This document shows positions 22,521 through 34,768 of a stretch of DNA of 64,000 nt, piece after piece. Source of the DNA: Fragum whitleyi. Its lineage: Eukaryota; Mollusca; Bivalvia; Cardiida; Cardiidae. Position 1 is the first letter of the stretch. Each line of letters begins with the position of its first letter. The notes under the pieces are model-generated. The model saw only the letters and a program-made list of their open reading frames with translations. It was not told where the DNA came from and did no database searches. The DNA lies in contig OX411555.1 of assembly GCA_948146395.1 (NCBI GenBank), forward strand, positions 39,697,065 through 39,761,064. The letters are read 5' to 3'. The position numbers and the translations under genes are program-made.

Positions 22521-24351
22521 ATTAGGACACTCCGCTGGGTCATCGGCAACAATTACATAAACTGTCATGATTGTAGGAAACTTTGTTATTGGCTTAAAAT
22601 CGAAAATGAAAGGTCTATGGATATGCATGCAGAATTTTTCCTAGGTTTGCATATAGCAATTGAACTGAAATTCACAGAAAGATATTCTATGACAAACTGT
22701 TTCAATATTTTTCAGAAATGTTAAAATGAATTTCTTGGCCTTAGTTTGATTCACATCAAAATGACAAGCATGCTCAGTCAGTAGAACATGCTCAAGGAGC
22801 TTTTGTGATCACCTTTTGACCGTCGGAAGTCGTCACTAATTCTTTTAACATCTTCTCAGTAACCACTTGGGCATTCCCAGCCAAACTTAGCATCAAAATT
22901 CCATGGATGACCATTCCTAAAAAATCTGATAGTGAAATTTTGATATGCTCTCATAATATGGACAAGGCAGGGCCCGGCTTATTTTCACTAAAAAATCTTA
23001 AGACGTCTTCCCCTCCACAACCAGTAGGCCGATTTCAGCCAAACTTATCATGGATGTTCCTTGAGTGACCCATATCGACATTTCTCTTGATTTTTGATTT
23101 GATCTGTGATGTCACTATTGTTGTGTCCCTCATTTTATTACATTGAAATACTACCAAATTTAAGTTAAAAACGTAATAAATGTATTGTCGATTATGATGG
23201 AAAAGTTCCCAAAATTAATCCAAATATAATTTTGATAATTTTCACATTCATTCCATTCCACAAATCAATTTAATAAAACAAATCAGATTTAAGTTTTGTT
23301 TCCACATTACTGTCTTCCGTGTTACTTTGTGTGACCATTCTGTTGCCAATAAAGCAAAATCATGCAATAACATGTTTATTTTCATAATTTAATGCAATTG
23401 AAAGAATAGTCATGATCCTTATCGTAGATGCAGGATAGCAAGCATTTATTAATCTCATGTCCATAATGTGCATCAATATTAAATAAATAAATAAATAAAT
23501 ATAAAAAACGTCTCTGCTGTTTCATACATATTGTCCATTATGATATTAAGCCTGTCCTTCATGTTATTTGTTTCTTTGGAACAGAAGGGACGGTAACAGG
23601 ATAGAAATTTCTTTACAAAATTTGATAATGCACAAAATACGCTAGGACATAAGTTATAAACATTATTTATATTACTTGTTTAATCAATTCTGCTTACTAT
23701 AAAATCTATTTGATACCTATTCTAATAGTAATAAGGAAACACTAATAAGAACAGGAAATACAATAAAAAAGTGTGACATCCCAATCTCTCCTCATAAATT
23801 GGTCAGAACAAGTTGCTTGTTCATAGGTTCCCAAAACTTCTCCTATTTATGAACTCGGAGTATTGAATGTTTTTTATCTAGATGAGTGTCCATTTCAAGA
23901 TGTAATTAATTGTACTCAACTGGTCATAACGTTTTAACCCATGTCTTACTGAATTTGTATTTTGTATTATTAAAGTGCCATTTATCAAGACAATTTATTA
24001 GCCTTGCTCAAGGTTTAACATCAATAACCAAGCACAAATCCGACAAATTAGCCCAAATTTAGACTGCAAATCTATGTAGACTGATCTTGGTCTATAATGT
24101 CTGCGAAACCATTGTACATATAGATGTTTATGTCAAAACAGCAGGAGACAATTTTAGTCCCGCGAAAGTTGCACATTCAAAAATTTTCGGCCACAACAAC
24201 TCCTTTCTGTAACTTTAACTATTCTCTGACTTAGTGTCATTCTAACCTTTATGCAGTTTTGGTTAAGGTAGCCTGAAACTTGGACACCGTGACATTCAAA
24301 AACATTAGATTTCTTTTCTTTCATAAAAGTCTATGACAGTATTTCGTTTTA
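22521..24351. other. Mostly unassigned; diverged tandem-repeat units at 22780-23100
   Basis: Between 22780 and 23100, words such as 'aaccagtaggccgatttcag', 'ccaaacttatcatggatgtt' and 'ccttgagtgaccc' match the units of the array at 36640-37900 in the same orientation, diverged. An (AAAT)n run lies at about 23483-23502. The region otherwise holds nothing I can support. Confidence 0.45.
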
Positions 24352-25160
24352 TTGTTAGGAACATCGTGAAATTGACAAGGTGAATGCTTTTGGAACGAAA
24401 TTGAGAGAGTTTTGAGTGAGATAAAAGAGAGGTTATACAATATCACATACAAAAATGGCGCTTTTTTATTTTCAATTAATAAACTTAAGTGGGATTTTAT
24501 CTGCTTGTGTCTTCAAGAACCAATCATGCGCTTGAGAATCTACACCAGATAGTAAAATAGCACACCAATGAAATGACTTGCATAAAATACAGATCGTTTT
24601 AACTTTTTCTAAGCGTGTTTGGAACAATTTTGGAGCTTTTTTTGTGATTGGAGTGAGTGGTTTGAATGCATCGCTGATTAAGCGATTTAGAATGTTTTAA
24701 TCGGGAACCCTCGGCGATTCTACGGAATAGACATCGGGAATAATACGGGCACAGCCATGAGAGCGCGTCATTTCGCACGTGAGTTTTTTTCGACGTCACA
24801 AATATCAACGATTCCGCAAAGGATGATGTTGCAGAAAACAAAACCAACGAAAAAATAAAAGGGCAAATAATTATTTGATAACAAAACGCAGTATTTTACT
24901 GCGTTTTGTTACCAAATTTTAATTTGCCCAAAAGAACTCCACAGACGATCGGAAAGAATTACAACATGCGATTTTCTTCAGAAATGCAGAAGTGTTAAAT
25001 AACCGAAGGACCATCAAAAGCCGAATTACCATAAAAATGACCCAAAATTATACACTTACGTCCGAGGAACTTTCAAGTTTACGCAAAAGTCCGAGCGATG
25101 ATCCGAATGAGAATGATTTTGATCGCGGTGCATGTCACTTTTACGATTTTAGTAACTGTA
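24352..25160 (-). mobile_element. Diverged MITE-1 copy split by a foldback element
   Basis: The left part has 'aacatcgtgaaattgacaag' and 'gtgaatgcttttggaacgaa', a badly eroded centre, then 'gcgatttagaatgttttaat' at about 24682-24701. The right end resumes at 25109 with 'attttgatcgcggtgcatgt' and ends GTAACTGTA. The material between (24704-25108) is another element, shared with 59486-60282. Confidence 0.7.
24704..25108. mobile_element. GGGAACCCTCGGCG foldback, partial copy
   Basis: It opens with GGGAACCCTCGGCGATTCTA as at 59486. It contains 'gacgtcacaaat' and a strong hairpin 'aacaaaacgcagta' / 'tactgcgttttgttacc' (about 24885-24921). It continues through 'acacttacgtccgaggaact' and stops near 'gatgatccgaatgag', roughly the mid-point of the larger copy. 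The second arm is missing. Confidence 0.7.
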
Positions 25161-26279
25161 GAAATTCAGCGAAGTATTTATTCGAAAGACCAAGATATTT
25201 ATATTTAATCTAAAGCTCTAGGCTAAAAGAATTGAAACTTCACTCTGGTCTGAAACAGACTTTTCGTGACAGAAATGATTGGATATAAGACAATATATAC
25301 GAGTCCTTTATGTAAATTTTGACAGATTTCCTTTTATTTTACGAGGTTCAGTGTTATTTAGACGACGGAAATCAATTTAATTCCATTCGATTTCCATATT
25401 GTATTGAGACACACAGACTTAAATTTCGATTATGCTCATTTTGATATGTTCTAAATATTTGAAATATGTAAGGACATTTAATCATGAACTTTAGAATCAT
25501 TTTGAAGGTTCATAGTAAGGAAAATACAGTAATTTATGAAAAATTATATAAGCTCCCCTTTATGCGAAAAGGAGAAATCTGGATATGGCGTAAAGTGCTT
25601 CCCTAGCCACACTGCACGGACTGCAAAGGCTGATTAGGGTCGAATATTGCTAACTTTATATTAATCAAATTTGATCAAACTACCTTCCTGCGAATTTATA
25701 TGTGAAATGTTTGAAATGCGACCATTGGTTCACTTGTTTAGGTATTTTTTTTTAAATTTATGACGCGCTATGCGAAATGATAGCATCTGCGTTGTGTTTA
25801 AAGTGACGATTCTAGTCACACTGCACAGGCTGACTAGAGTGAATATTCATACTTGGCCTATTTTCTGTGTCAAGGATAATCTCTCTACTTTGCGATTCTT
25901 TAAAATACGACTATTCTGTTGACCTCTAATTAGAAATTATCTTTTTAAATGTTTATATACAACTTAAATGAAGAAATCACGGAGTCTTGCTCATTTTTGA
26001 AAGCCTAGAACTGACATGTTGACCACGGTTCTTCTTTCTTCAAAAAAAAAATATCAACGAAACTATAAATAGAAAGGAGTGACCATATACTCAGTTTCAC
26101 TCTTTGTATTTCCCTGGATGACGGCTAAATTTCAATCAAAGTACTGAAAGTGCAAAGGGACTGGCAGCCATCACTCTGAAAGGCTTCAAATCCAAGTTCA
26201 GCCCTCTATCTGCCGGACTAATGCATATTCAAGACACGCAAAATCAAATGTCTCACTCAAGCGCCGAAAAAGCGGTATG
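25161..26279. other. Unassigned sequence
   Basis: No supported gene. Two degenerate relatives of the TCAGACTGCACA palindrome occur near 25600-25640 and 25805-25850 ('tagtcacactgcacaggctg'). Confidence 0.45.
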
Positions 26280-26660
26280 TACAGTTAACAACATCGTGAA
26301 ATTTACAAGGTGAATGATTTTGAATTGATTTAGGAATGAAATCGAATGAGTGTGTGGAGCGAGATTTGAGTGAATTTAATGGGAGGTAATCCCCTATCGC
26401 AAATTTTGTTCAAAATGAACAAAATTTGCGATATTGATTACCTCCCTTTAATAAAAAATTGCAAACAAGTTCTTTACATAGCCTCCTATTTCTCGAGAAC
26501 CTATGAGACGCTTACAATTTGAATTACGTCAGTGAAATCGCGATTTTTCTCTATCAAAATGTTTTTTGAATTATGTTGTTGATTCTTTATTTTTCAATGG
26601 GTTTGAGCGTTTTTGAATGGTTTGATTGAGTGTTTGGAATGGATGATTGGAGCGGGGCTC
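26280..26660 (-). mobile_element. MITE-1 copy, right end missing
   Basis: It starts TACAGTTAACAACATCGTGA. The palindrome arms are of the ATCGCAAATTTTG / CAAAATTTGCGAT type, here around TTCAAAATGAAC. The copy stops at 'ggatgattggagcggg', before the right terminal repeat. Confidence 0.88.
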
Positions 26661-27219
26661 GTTGTCAGAAATATTTTTTTAAGAAAATTCTCACAAAAAT
26701 AATCAAAATTTACCCAAAAAAGAAATAACTTCTCAACATTTCGTTTCTTAAGAAAGTATATCTAAAGAATGTATGGTTATGTATATTGACTCACTATGAT
26801 AATGGATGATGAATTCTAAGATTTTTATTGATTGGTTTTCTTCACAAAAAGTTTCCCGGACAAATTCAAATATTTTCAAACGGCGAATTTCTGAAAAGAA
26901 ATGAATATTGTGATTTTTTTTCAATTTTGAGAGTTTTTTTTTTAAGAAAACAGATATTTGAAGAAAAAAAATCGTATCCCCAAGAAGAACTCGTCAAACG
27001 TGTGCAAATCTATCAGAGAAAGCGTTGCGGCGCACTAAAAGATGTATACATCCCCTAATTTCAAAACCCCATTTTTGTTGGTTTAAGAAAAGGCGTCGCT
27101 TCGTTGTAAATTGTGAAATAAAAGATAATAAACGTTTAATTTCTTCGTATGGAAATCTCGAACAAGAATGGTTAAGAGCAAGTCGATGGCATATTCTTTG
27201 ACTATTAACAAAGGTCAAT
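26661..27219. other. Unassigned sequence
   Basis: AT-rich, with poly-A and poly-T patches. The 76- and 81-codon frames here overlap on opposite strands and have no recognisable features. Confidence 0.45.
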
Positions 27220-27540
27220 AACTCAAAATAATGATGCACTGTGAAGTTTCATGATTCTCCCTTGCATACTTTTGGTCATATGCTCCGGACAAAAAATCAA
27301 GTAAAAAATTCAAGAAGACCTTTAACTCAAAAGATATGACGAGTAGAGGAGTAATGGTTAAAGTGCGCTGCACTTCTTCTTGGTGAGATCTATCTCCATG
27401 TGAAGTTTCATAATTTAAGCTTGCATACTTTTTGAGATATGCTCCGGACAAAAATGGTCTACGGACGGACCGACTGACAAGTGCAAAGCAACATATCCTC
27501 TCTTATTCGAAAGAGGGTGGGGCATAACGAGACCAAGGGC
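27220..27540 (+). repeat. Two-unit repeat ending in a 'gtggggcataac' tail
   Basis: Two units of about 170 bp share 'tgtgaagtttcat', 'cttgcatactttt', 'atatgctccggacaaaaa'. The second continues into 'tggtctacggacggaccgac' and 'agagggtggggcataac'. This resembles a dispersed repeat common in bivalve genomes (from general knowledge). The related tail word 'acggacgg' recurs near 39335. Confidence 0.6.
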
Positions 27541-28271
27541 GAATTCTTTTAACGTTTAACAACTCATTCTATTAATTCTTAACACATATAAAACTACCCA
27601 GTTGTTGATCCTAAATATAATATTCCCTTTACAACGTAATTATTATGTCAGACACACTCTTATTTTGTTTTGTTTTATTTTGTTTGTTTGTTTCTGCACT
27701 TTTTGCGCGGATAAATACAAGTGGATATTGTTTCCGTTAATTTGTCATGGTTTCTGTCTGTCATGAGTCAATCCGCCTGTATGCTGTTCTTTCAAAATCT
27801 TACCCAGAAATTTCTAGACTGATAAATACTATTATGACCTTTTCTTAGACTGCCAAAACTATTTTCATTAGATGAAAAACATGGCTATGACGGGCTGAAT
27901 TTAAGCCAAAGATCACTACCGCTATCAATCCCCCCCCCCAAAAAAAAGAGAAAACATGATTTATGTCGGTTTTCAACTTTTTTATTTAGGGTGAACTTTC
28001 TTTTACGAGGATATTCTAAGTAAAAATACATATAAACCCCATTTCCAATGTTTCCAACTTACCCTATCCAACCCGATTTTAAAAACCGAATTTTTCATAT
28101 GCCATCAAAAATTTTATCAAGAGAACTAGAAAATATTTTAGGACTTTTCACGTAACAGACACTTTAAAGGGACATAAAGGTCCATGTACAAGTACCTTTA
28201 CGTATGAATGCATTCCAATTCCTAACCAAAATATCCTTGAGTTGCTCGAGCATCGATGCCCGATGACACGT
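27541..28271. other. Unassigned sequence
   Basis: No supported gene or repeat. A poly-C then poly-A run lies at about 27930-27949. Confidence 0.45.
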
Positions 28272-29201
28272 TATGACTATACGCAGACGATTTGAACTGT
28301 ATTAAAACAGATAGACATAAAGTTAATAACATGGTGAAATTGACATTCACCTCAATCTAAAACATTCTAAATCGATCACTCAGCCCTCCAATCATTCATT
28401 CCAAACACTCACTCGAACCGTTCAAAAACGATCAAACCTTTTGAAAAATATAGAATCAACAACATCATTCAAAATGAATTTTGACAGAGAAAAATCGCGA
28501 TTTCACTGACATAATTCAAATAGTTAGCGCCTCGTAGGTTCTTTAAGAAATTTGAACCTGTGCACAGAACTTGTATGCACTTTTTTATTAATGGGAGGTA
28601 ATCAATATCGCAAATTTTGTTCATCCCGAACAAAATTTGTAATAGAGGATTACCTCCCATTAAATTCACTCAAAACTCGCTCCTCACACTCATTCAATTT
28701 CATGCCTAAATCATTCCAAAATCATTCACCTTGTCAATTTTACGATGTTATTAACTGTAGAGACGGATAGCCAAGAAATTCACAATCGCAATATGAATAG
28801 CAAATACATAGCCATGATGGGGTTAACTCTTGGTAAAATTCAAAAATCCTCTTGTCAGACATTCTTTGAGAGCAATATTGAACACGATCATACGCACTGT
28901 TGACTTTTACTGAGCAATGATAACTGACCCTGGTTTCAAAATTTTGATTGTGGGGTAGTCGCCTTCATACGTCTACAACTCTTCAATACGTATGTCTATG
29001 GTATCATTCTTTTCCTCACTAATCAATAATTGGTTAATGTTAGTTTAAAACGTCAAAACTTTAGATAACGGAAAAAGTAACATGTGAAAAATTAAGTGAT
29101 ACATTATTCTTCTTGTTCAGTATATATTCATAAACTAACTATTTCGATCCTGATAAGCCAACACAGCTAGGATTGTCTGACCGTAGGACTTAGATGTGCT
29201 A
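28272..29201 (+). repeat. 487 bp tandem duplication, unit 1 (with MITE insertion)
   Basis: Outside the MITE at 28318-28759 this unit matches 29641-30127 almost base for base: 'acgcagacgatttgaactgt', 'gacggatagccaagaaat', 'gttaatgttagtttaaaacg', 'gattgtctgaccgt'. The two units are head to tail, separated only by the MITE-1 copy at 29200-29640. Confidence 0.92.
28318..28759 (+). mobile_element. MITE-1 copy, complete, empty site known
   Basis: It runs from TAAAGTTAATAACATGGTGA to ACGATGTTATTAACTGTA. Unit 2 of the duplication has 'gatagacaaagagacgg' uninterrupted (29678-29694), where this unit has GACA, TA, the element, TA, GAGACGG. The empty copy reads AA rather than TA, one difference from expectation. 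It shares the diagnostic 'tgtgcacagaacttgtatgc' with the nested copy at 55669, marking a subfamily. Confidence 0.93.
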
Positions 29202-29640
29202 CAATTAATAACATCGTGAAATTGACATTCACCTCAATCATAACCATTCTGAATCGCTCACTCAGTGCTCCAATCATTCATAATAAACACTCACTCAAAC
29301 CATTCAAAATCGCTCAAACCCATTGCAAAACATTTAACAACAACTTCGTTTAAACTAATAATAGCTAGGAAAAAAATCGGGATTTCACTTATTTAATTGA
29401 AATTGCAGGCGTCTGATAGGTTCTTGAAGAAATAGGGAGCTATCTAATGAACTTGTATGCATATTTTATTAAAGGGAGGTAATCAATATAGCTAATTTTG
29501 TTCATCCTGAACAAAATTTGCTATATGGGGTTACCTCCCATTAAATTCACTCAAAACTCGCTCCACACACTCATTCAATTTCATTCCTAAATCATTCTAA
29601 AATCATTCACCTTGTCAATTTCAAGATGTTCTTAACTGTA
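29200..29640 (+). mobile_element. MITE-1 copy at the tandem-duplication junction
   Basis: It runs from TACAATTAATAACATCGTGA to AAGATGTTCTTAACTGTA. The palindrome arms are ATATAGCTAATTTTG and CAAAATTTGCTATAT. The last base of duplication unit 1 and the first base of unit 2 abut the two ends of this element. Confidence 0.93.
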
Positions 29641-30127
29641 TGGCTTTACGCAGACGATTTGAACTGTATTAAAACAGATAGACAAAGAGACGGATAGCCA
29701 AGAAATACGCAATAGCAATATGAATAGCAAATACATAGCCATGATGGGATTTACTCTTGGTAAAATTCAAAAATCCTCATGTCAGACATTCTTTGAGAGC
29801 AAAATTGAACACGATCTTACGCACTTTTGACTTTTACTGAGCAATGATAACTGACCCTGGTTTCAAAATTTTGATTGTGGGGTAGTCGCCTTCATACGTC
29901 TACAACTCTTCAATGCGTATGTCTACGGTATCATTCTTTTCCTCACTAATCAATAATTGGTTAATGTTAGTTTAAAACGTCCAAACTTTAGATAACGGAA
30001 AAAGTTACATGTGAAAAATTAAGTGATGCATTATTTTTCTTGTTCAGTATATATTCATAAACGAACTATTTCGATCCTGATAAGCCAACACAGCTAGGAT
30101 TGTCTGACCGTCCTCTTAGATGTGCTA
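29641..30127 (+). repeat. 487 bp tandem duplication, unit 2 (empty MITE site)
   Basis: Uninterrupted counterpart of 28274-29201. It continues without a break into 'taataaagaaatgatgtgtc', so no MITE borders its right side. Confidence 0.92.
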
Positions 30128-30695
30128 TAATAAAGAAATGATGTGTCTTGATTGTGACAAATAACATTTGTCGAAGCCAATACACAGTATTTCTTTATTT
30201 TGGCACATTTATGTTATAGCAAATAAAGGGAAATAACTATTTCAGAAAACGTTGTATAGCGATTGGAAAGAATTCCTTCGTACAAGATCTTTCGTAATAA
30301 ATCAAGTAAAAAAAGGAAATCTTTTGGGAAATAAAGGTTAACCATTCGTTGGTTTAAATCAAGTTGGAGCTACGTTAGAAGTAATTTTCTTATTGATTCT
30401 CGCTCATTTTCCACAGTCAAAATTTTATTTATGGTGGTCTATAACTCACTTTCTGTCTGATTTGTTAAACAATTATAGGAATTCTACCGTGCTTTTGTAC
30501 ATAACTCTTGAATCAATTATTGAGTGCACGCGTTAGTTTTTTTTTAAAAAACAGAGGACATCAAAAATAAGTAGTCATATAATACCAAACTGATTGATCA
30601 AATAGTTTTAACAACTGTCATCAAATATATATGTAGTCGCCTTCATAACAATCTATTTGCTTTTGCTTCATATCTTTAATTATACATTTCGCAAA
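30128..30695. other. Unassigned sequence
   Basis: No supported gene or repeat in this stretch. Confidence 0.45.
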
Positions 30696-30699
30696 TATT

Positions 30700-31140
30700 T
30701 GCGTTTGTAATATGACCAACGCCGCGGGAGTGACCCCCTCCCCCCGCCCCCAAAGAAAAAGAAAAAAAACAAACAACGTTGAATATTTTCACATTGCGCG
30801 GGTGTAACGTTATATTTGATGTGAAAATGACGTCATAATGTATTTGATGTCGTCAAATCGCAAACGACGTTACATGTTTCGAGATGTTACATGTTACAAT
30901 AACTATACTGAACTCATAATACCTGGAATTTCCTCGATTTATTGCGAAATGCAGGTCAAAATATAAAGAGAATATCAAAATTGTATTCATTAAATACCGA
31001 GTTTATCAAACGAGTCATCTAAACCAGATAAAAACTCGGCGCAGCCTCGTTTTTATCTGGTTACAGATGACTCGTTTAATTAATTCGGTATTCAATTCAA
31101 TATCATGCAATATTCTCTATTTGATAAATGTGTGGTATGT
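30700..31140. mobile_element. Hairpin element HP-B, copy 1
   Basis: It starts 'aatatgaccaacgccgcggg', includes 'tgacgtcataatgt', and ends around a hairpin: 'accgagtttatcaaacgagt' ... 'acaGATGACTCGTTTAATTAA' with the inner arms 'ccagataaaaactcgg' and 'cgtttttatctgg'. The same parts appear in reverse order and orientation at about 44195-44615, which gives the family. Confidence 0.7.
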
Positions 31141-31207
31141 CGTGACAGAGGTCAAAAGGATGAGACCAGAGATCCATCAATTAGTAACGACGCAATAGAA
31201 ATTCTAG

Positions 31208-31640
31208 TACAGTAAGTCACATAGTTAAATTGGCATTTAACTCGATCGAAACCGTACTAAATCGATTAATCAGCGCCCCATTCATTCACTCCAAACACTC
31301 ACTCAAATCATTCAAAAACGCTTCAAAAACGTTAAAAACAATTTGAAATCATTCAAACCTGTCAGAATTTCTTGTAAATTGATCAAATTATTCAACATTT
31401 TTTGCTGGAGTTAATTTCAAAGCGTCTTATTGGTTCGTAAAGACCCACAAATAGGAAAGTCGGGGGATATATTTAAAAGGGGGTAATAATAAGCGATAAT
31501 TTCGTCCACTTTGAAAGAAATTATCGTTAGTGTATTAATTCCCTTTAATTTGATTCGAAAACTCCCCTCATTCATTCCATTTCACTTCAAAATAATTATG
31601 AAATCATTCACCTAATCAATTTCACGTTGTTCTTTACTGC
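31208..31640 (+). mobile_element. MITE-1 copy, highly diverged
   Basis: The ends are TACAGTAAGTCACATAGTTA and CACGTTGTTCTTTACTGCA. The palindrome is weak: 'ataagcgataatttcgtcca' against 'gaaagaaattatcgttagtg'. Interior words ('ccattcattcactccaaaca') secure the assignment. Confidence 0.8.
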
Positions 31641-32277
31641 ATCAGAAACCTTTTTCTTCAAGCATTACGAAACGAAATTCGCTTATAAATAAATACTTGT
31701 TTTATTATTGTTTCGTTTTTAATCTGTTTTAAAACAACCTACACATTTTTTTAAATCTATTTAAATGTACAGAACAAATAGCTTTTGCGAAATCTCAGGA
31801 GTTGACTCCATCGCATCGAATTACAATCTCCGGAAATTCATTTAATTCGAAAAGTCCATCTGATTTGAAAAAAGAAATAAAACTAGAATTTCACTGTGTC
31901 AGGTTAGATGTTGAATGTACCGAGAAGTTTGTGTTTTTTTTGTAACATGTTCAATATTTTAGAGGCTTTGCATAGGCGTAACTAGAATTTACTAAGATAT
32001 ATGCACTCAGAGCGCGACCAACATAGATTATATAGGATAAAGGCGATATGCGGACTGTGACAAAAGATGAATGCATTTCGTCCGCTCCCCTTTTCTTTGA
32101 TTTGAGCGTTGATGAATAATCAAAACATCGTAACTACAGCTTGAACAAGCTGTAGTTTCGATGTTATGATCATTCATCAACGACCTTTTTCGAGAGTAGA
32201 CTTATTTCTATTACGCACTTAACTATCGTAATGATACTTACGCCCTTGCATTGTGCAGTACAAGTTACATGTGAGCA
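31641..32277. repeat. Unassigned stretch with a 78 bp palindrome at 32108-32187
   Basis: The palindrome runs from 'gttgatgaataatcaaaaca' to 'gttatgatcattcatcaacg' around 'taactacagcttgaacaagc'. It resembles in design the hairpin at 1008-1037. The rest of the stretch holds nothing I can name. Confidence 0.6.
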
Positions 32278-32717
32278 CACAGTTAACAACATCGTAAAAT
32301 TGACAAGGTGAATGATTTTGGAATGACTTCGGAATGAAATTGAATGAGTGTGAGGAGCGAGTTTTGAGTAAAATTAATGGGATGTAATCCTATATCGCAT
32401 TTTTGTTCAGTATGAACAAAATTAGTGATATTGATTACCTCCCTTCAATAAAAAATGCAAACAAGTTCTATTCATAGCTTCTTATTTCTTCAAGAACCAA
32501 TGAGACGCTAAGATTTTGAATAATGTCAGTGAAATCGTGATTTTCCTCTATCAAAATTTGTTTTGAATGACATTGTTGTTTCTATATTTTTCAGTGGGTT
32601 TGAGCGTTTTTGAATGGTTTGAGTGACTGTTTGGAGTGAATGAATAGAGCGCTGAGTGAGCGATTTAGAATAGTTTTGATTGAGGTGAATGTCAATTTCA
32701 CGATGTAACTAACTGTA
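32278..32717 (-). mobile_element. MITE-1 copy, complete
   Basis: It starts CACAGTTAACAACATCGTAA (TA changed to CA) and ends CACGATGTAACTAACTGTA. The palindrome has one arm damaged ('atatcgcatttttgttcagt' against 'gaacaaaattagtgatattg'). Length is 440 bp, standard for the family. Confidence 0.92.
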
Positions 32718-32793
32718 TGTACCATGTCTGGTCGAAGAGCGTTGCTTTTTAACCCTCGCAATGCTTATCCAGAAAATATCTGAAATGGCAGGG

Positions 32794-32846
32794 GGTATAA
32801 ACAAAGATCAGCCTACACATATGTGTAGTCTGATCTTTGTCTATAC
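32794..32846. repeat. Palindrome of the TCAGACTACACA type
   Basis: 'ggtataaacaaagatcagcc' faces 'gtctgatctttgtctatacc' around 'tacacatatgtgta'. Arms of about 24 bp, nearly perfect. Confidence 0.8.
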
Positions 32847-33254
32847 CGCCTAATTTTCCTGTTTAAACCAGAAAAAGTGCATATATTATATTTTCAGAAT
32901 AAATGATGACTCACACTAAATGCAACCAATACTTTCAGGACTTTGATTCTAGTAAATTTCTAATAAGAGTTTTATTCGTCAAGGTAAGGGTCTACCGTGC
33001 CAGGTAATAAGAGTTCAATTTAGTAAATTGTTCGAGTTTTAAATACTTGAAAGTGAACATTGTGATTTTTTTATATTTCATTCAAAGAGAAACGACACCG
33101 TTTTAAATGTCTTATTTTACATGTCAAGGAAGCAATGGAACGAGGTTTTGAATTTATTTGCGTTCGAATAACAATTTAATTTATTGATGTTTGTTACAAA
33201 AATCACATTTCAACGCGTGCCAGGCACCTATTATGTACATGAAGCACATGCTTT
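32847..33254. repeat. Unassigned stretch; 33125-33250 repeats 20575-20700
   Basis: Matching words: 'ttgatgtttgttacaaaaat', 'cacatttc', 'gcgtgccaggcacc'. The match resumes at about 33556 ('gatttcattaatttgtgtta', compared with 'aattccttcaattcgtgtta' at 20728), so the piece between is an insertion. Confidence 0.55.
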
Positions 33255-33553
33255 CGTTTTTATATACATACATTTTTATACACTGTCTGTTTGCTTTTTT
33301 GGTAAAATATCACCAATTTCGAAACAACAATCATTAATTTTTCCAATTTTAGAAATTTTCTTACAGATAATCATGATCTATCCCATTGGAAAATAATCCT
33401 CAGAAAGAACTCATTTATTAACATTATGCTTCATACATCTATTGAATCGGAACCGAAAGATATTTATATTCCATGTTTATTTGACTTTTGTCCATGTTGT
33501 ACACTACTTTGTACCTGGATGGAAATAAAGATATGTTCTGTTCTGTTCTGTTT
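33255..33553 (+). mobile_element. Retroelement 3' end with (GTTCT)n tail
   Basis: About 300 bp interrupts a repeat known from 20575-20740. It ends 'tggatggaaataaagatatg' and then GTTCTGTTCTGTTCTG. An AATAAA signal followed by a short repeated tail is usual for non-LTR retrotransposon 3' ends. No reverse transcriptase sequence is present, so it would be a 5'-truncated copy. Confidence 0.5.
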
Positions 33554-34325
33554 AGGGGATTTCATTAATTTGTGTTACTCTGATGCTGTCTGTTAGTTTT
33601 CAATACCGCTTTTAGTAAATAAAATCAACGAAACATTATCAAAATATTTCTACGTTGAAAATTCAAAATTATATTTCATTATTAGGTTATTTCTCTGTAG
33701 CAGTCGAAAAATACTATTCCGTTGCCCCTAAGTGAGTACAATCGAAATCCTATAAATTGAAATAATCTTATTCATTGTTGACTCTAAAAATGTCGCTTTG
33801 CAAGCACATATTTCTAGCTATAATATATTTGTGCAAAGAGCTGGTATTAAGCCAAAAACGCTCTGGCTCTGATGTTGTTTTCCCCGGGCTGCAAAAATTA
33901 AAAAAATTAAAAGGGGACCCTTCTCTCGTTGAATTAAAGTTTTTTGTATTAAAAGGAATTGCCAATTTTCGAGATATTTAAACCAGTAAGACTCGTTTTA
34001 TGTTTCGTGCATCTTTAATAACACTGTACTGTAAAAGAAATAAAAGCAAAAGTTCTCAACAGAAATTTTATCATTATAATAATCCTAACGTGTACATGAA
34101 ACAATTTGCTAGGTTCAAATTTCAGAATATGAGAGCATTTGGACCATAGGCTCTCTGGTTAATAGTAAAATAGTCTCATAAATAATTCACGTTGTAAATG
34201 ACTTTTAAAGATCGTCTAATGCAAGTGTTTCTTGTGAAACCGGAATCGTTGGGGATAAATGTAACTATCCGTAACACCAAGCCAAGCGTTCAAGATCAAA
34301 ATGTTCGCGAACTGTATGAGAACTG
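33554..34325. other. Unassigned sequence
   Basis: No supported gene. The 65- and 68-codon frames at 33768-33981 overlap on opposite strands. Confidence 0.45.
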
Positions 34326-34768
34326 AACAGTTAACAACATCGTGAAATTGACCGGGTGAATGATTTCGGAATGTTTCTGGAATGAAATTGAATGGGTGCG
34401 GGGATTGAGTTTTGAGTGAATTTAACGGGAGGTAATCCAATATAGCTAATTTTGTTCAGGATGAACAAAATTAGCTATATGTATTACCTCCCTTTCATAA
34501 AATATGCATAAAATTTCTCTAAATAGCTTTCTATTTCCTCAAGAACCTATCAGACGCCTAAAATCGCAATTTTGTCATTGAAATCGCGATTTGGTTCTTG
34601 TTTTATTCAGTTTGACGGTAGTTATTTATCTTATTTTTTTTTTAGTAATTTTGAACGCTTTTGAGTGGTTTGAGTGAGTGTTTGGAATGAATGAATGGAG
34701 CGCTGAGTAAGCGATTTAGAATGGTCTTTATCGATGTGAATGTCAATTCCACAATGTTATTAACTGTA
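34326..34768 (-). mobile_element. MITE-1 copy, complete
   Basis: It starts ACAGTTAACAACATCGTGAA and ends CACAATGTTATTAACTGTA. The palindrome is perfect over a long core: CAATATAGCTAATTTTGTTC faces GAACAAAATTAGCTATATG. Its closest relative is the oppositely oriented copy at 6280-6731. Confidence 0.93.
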
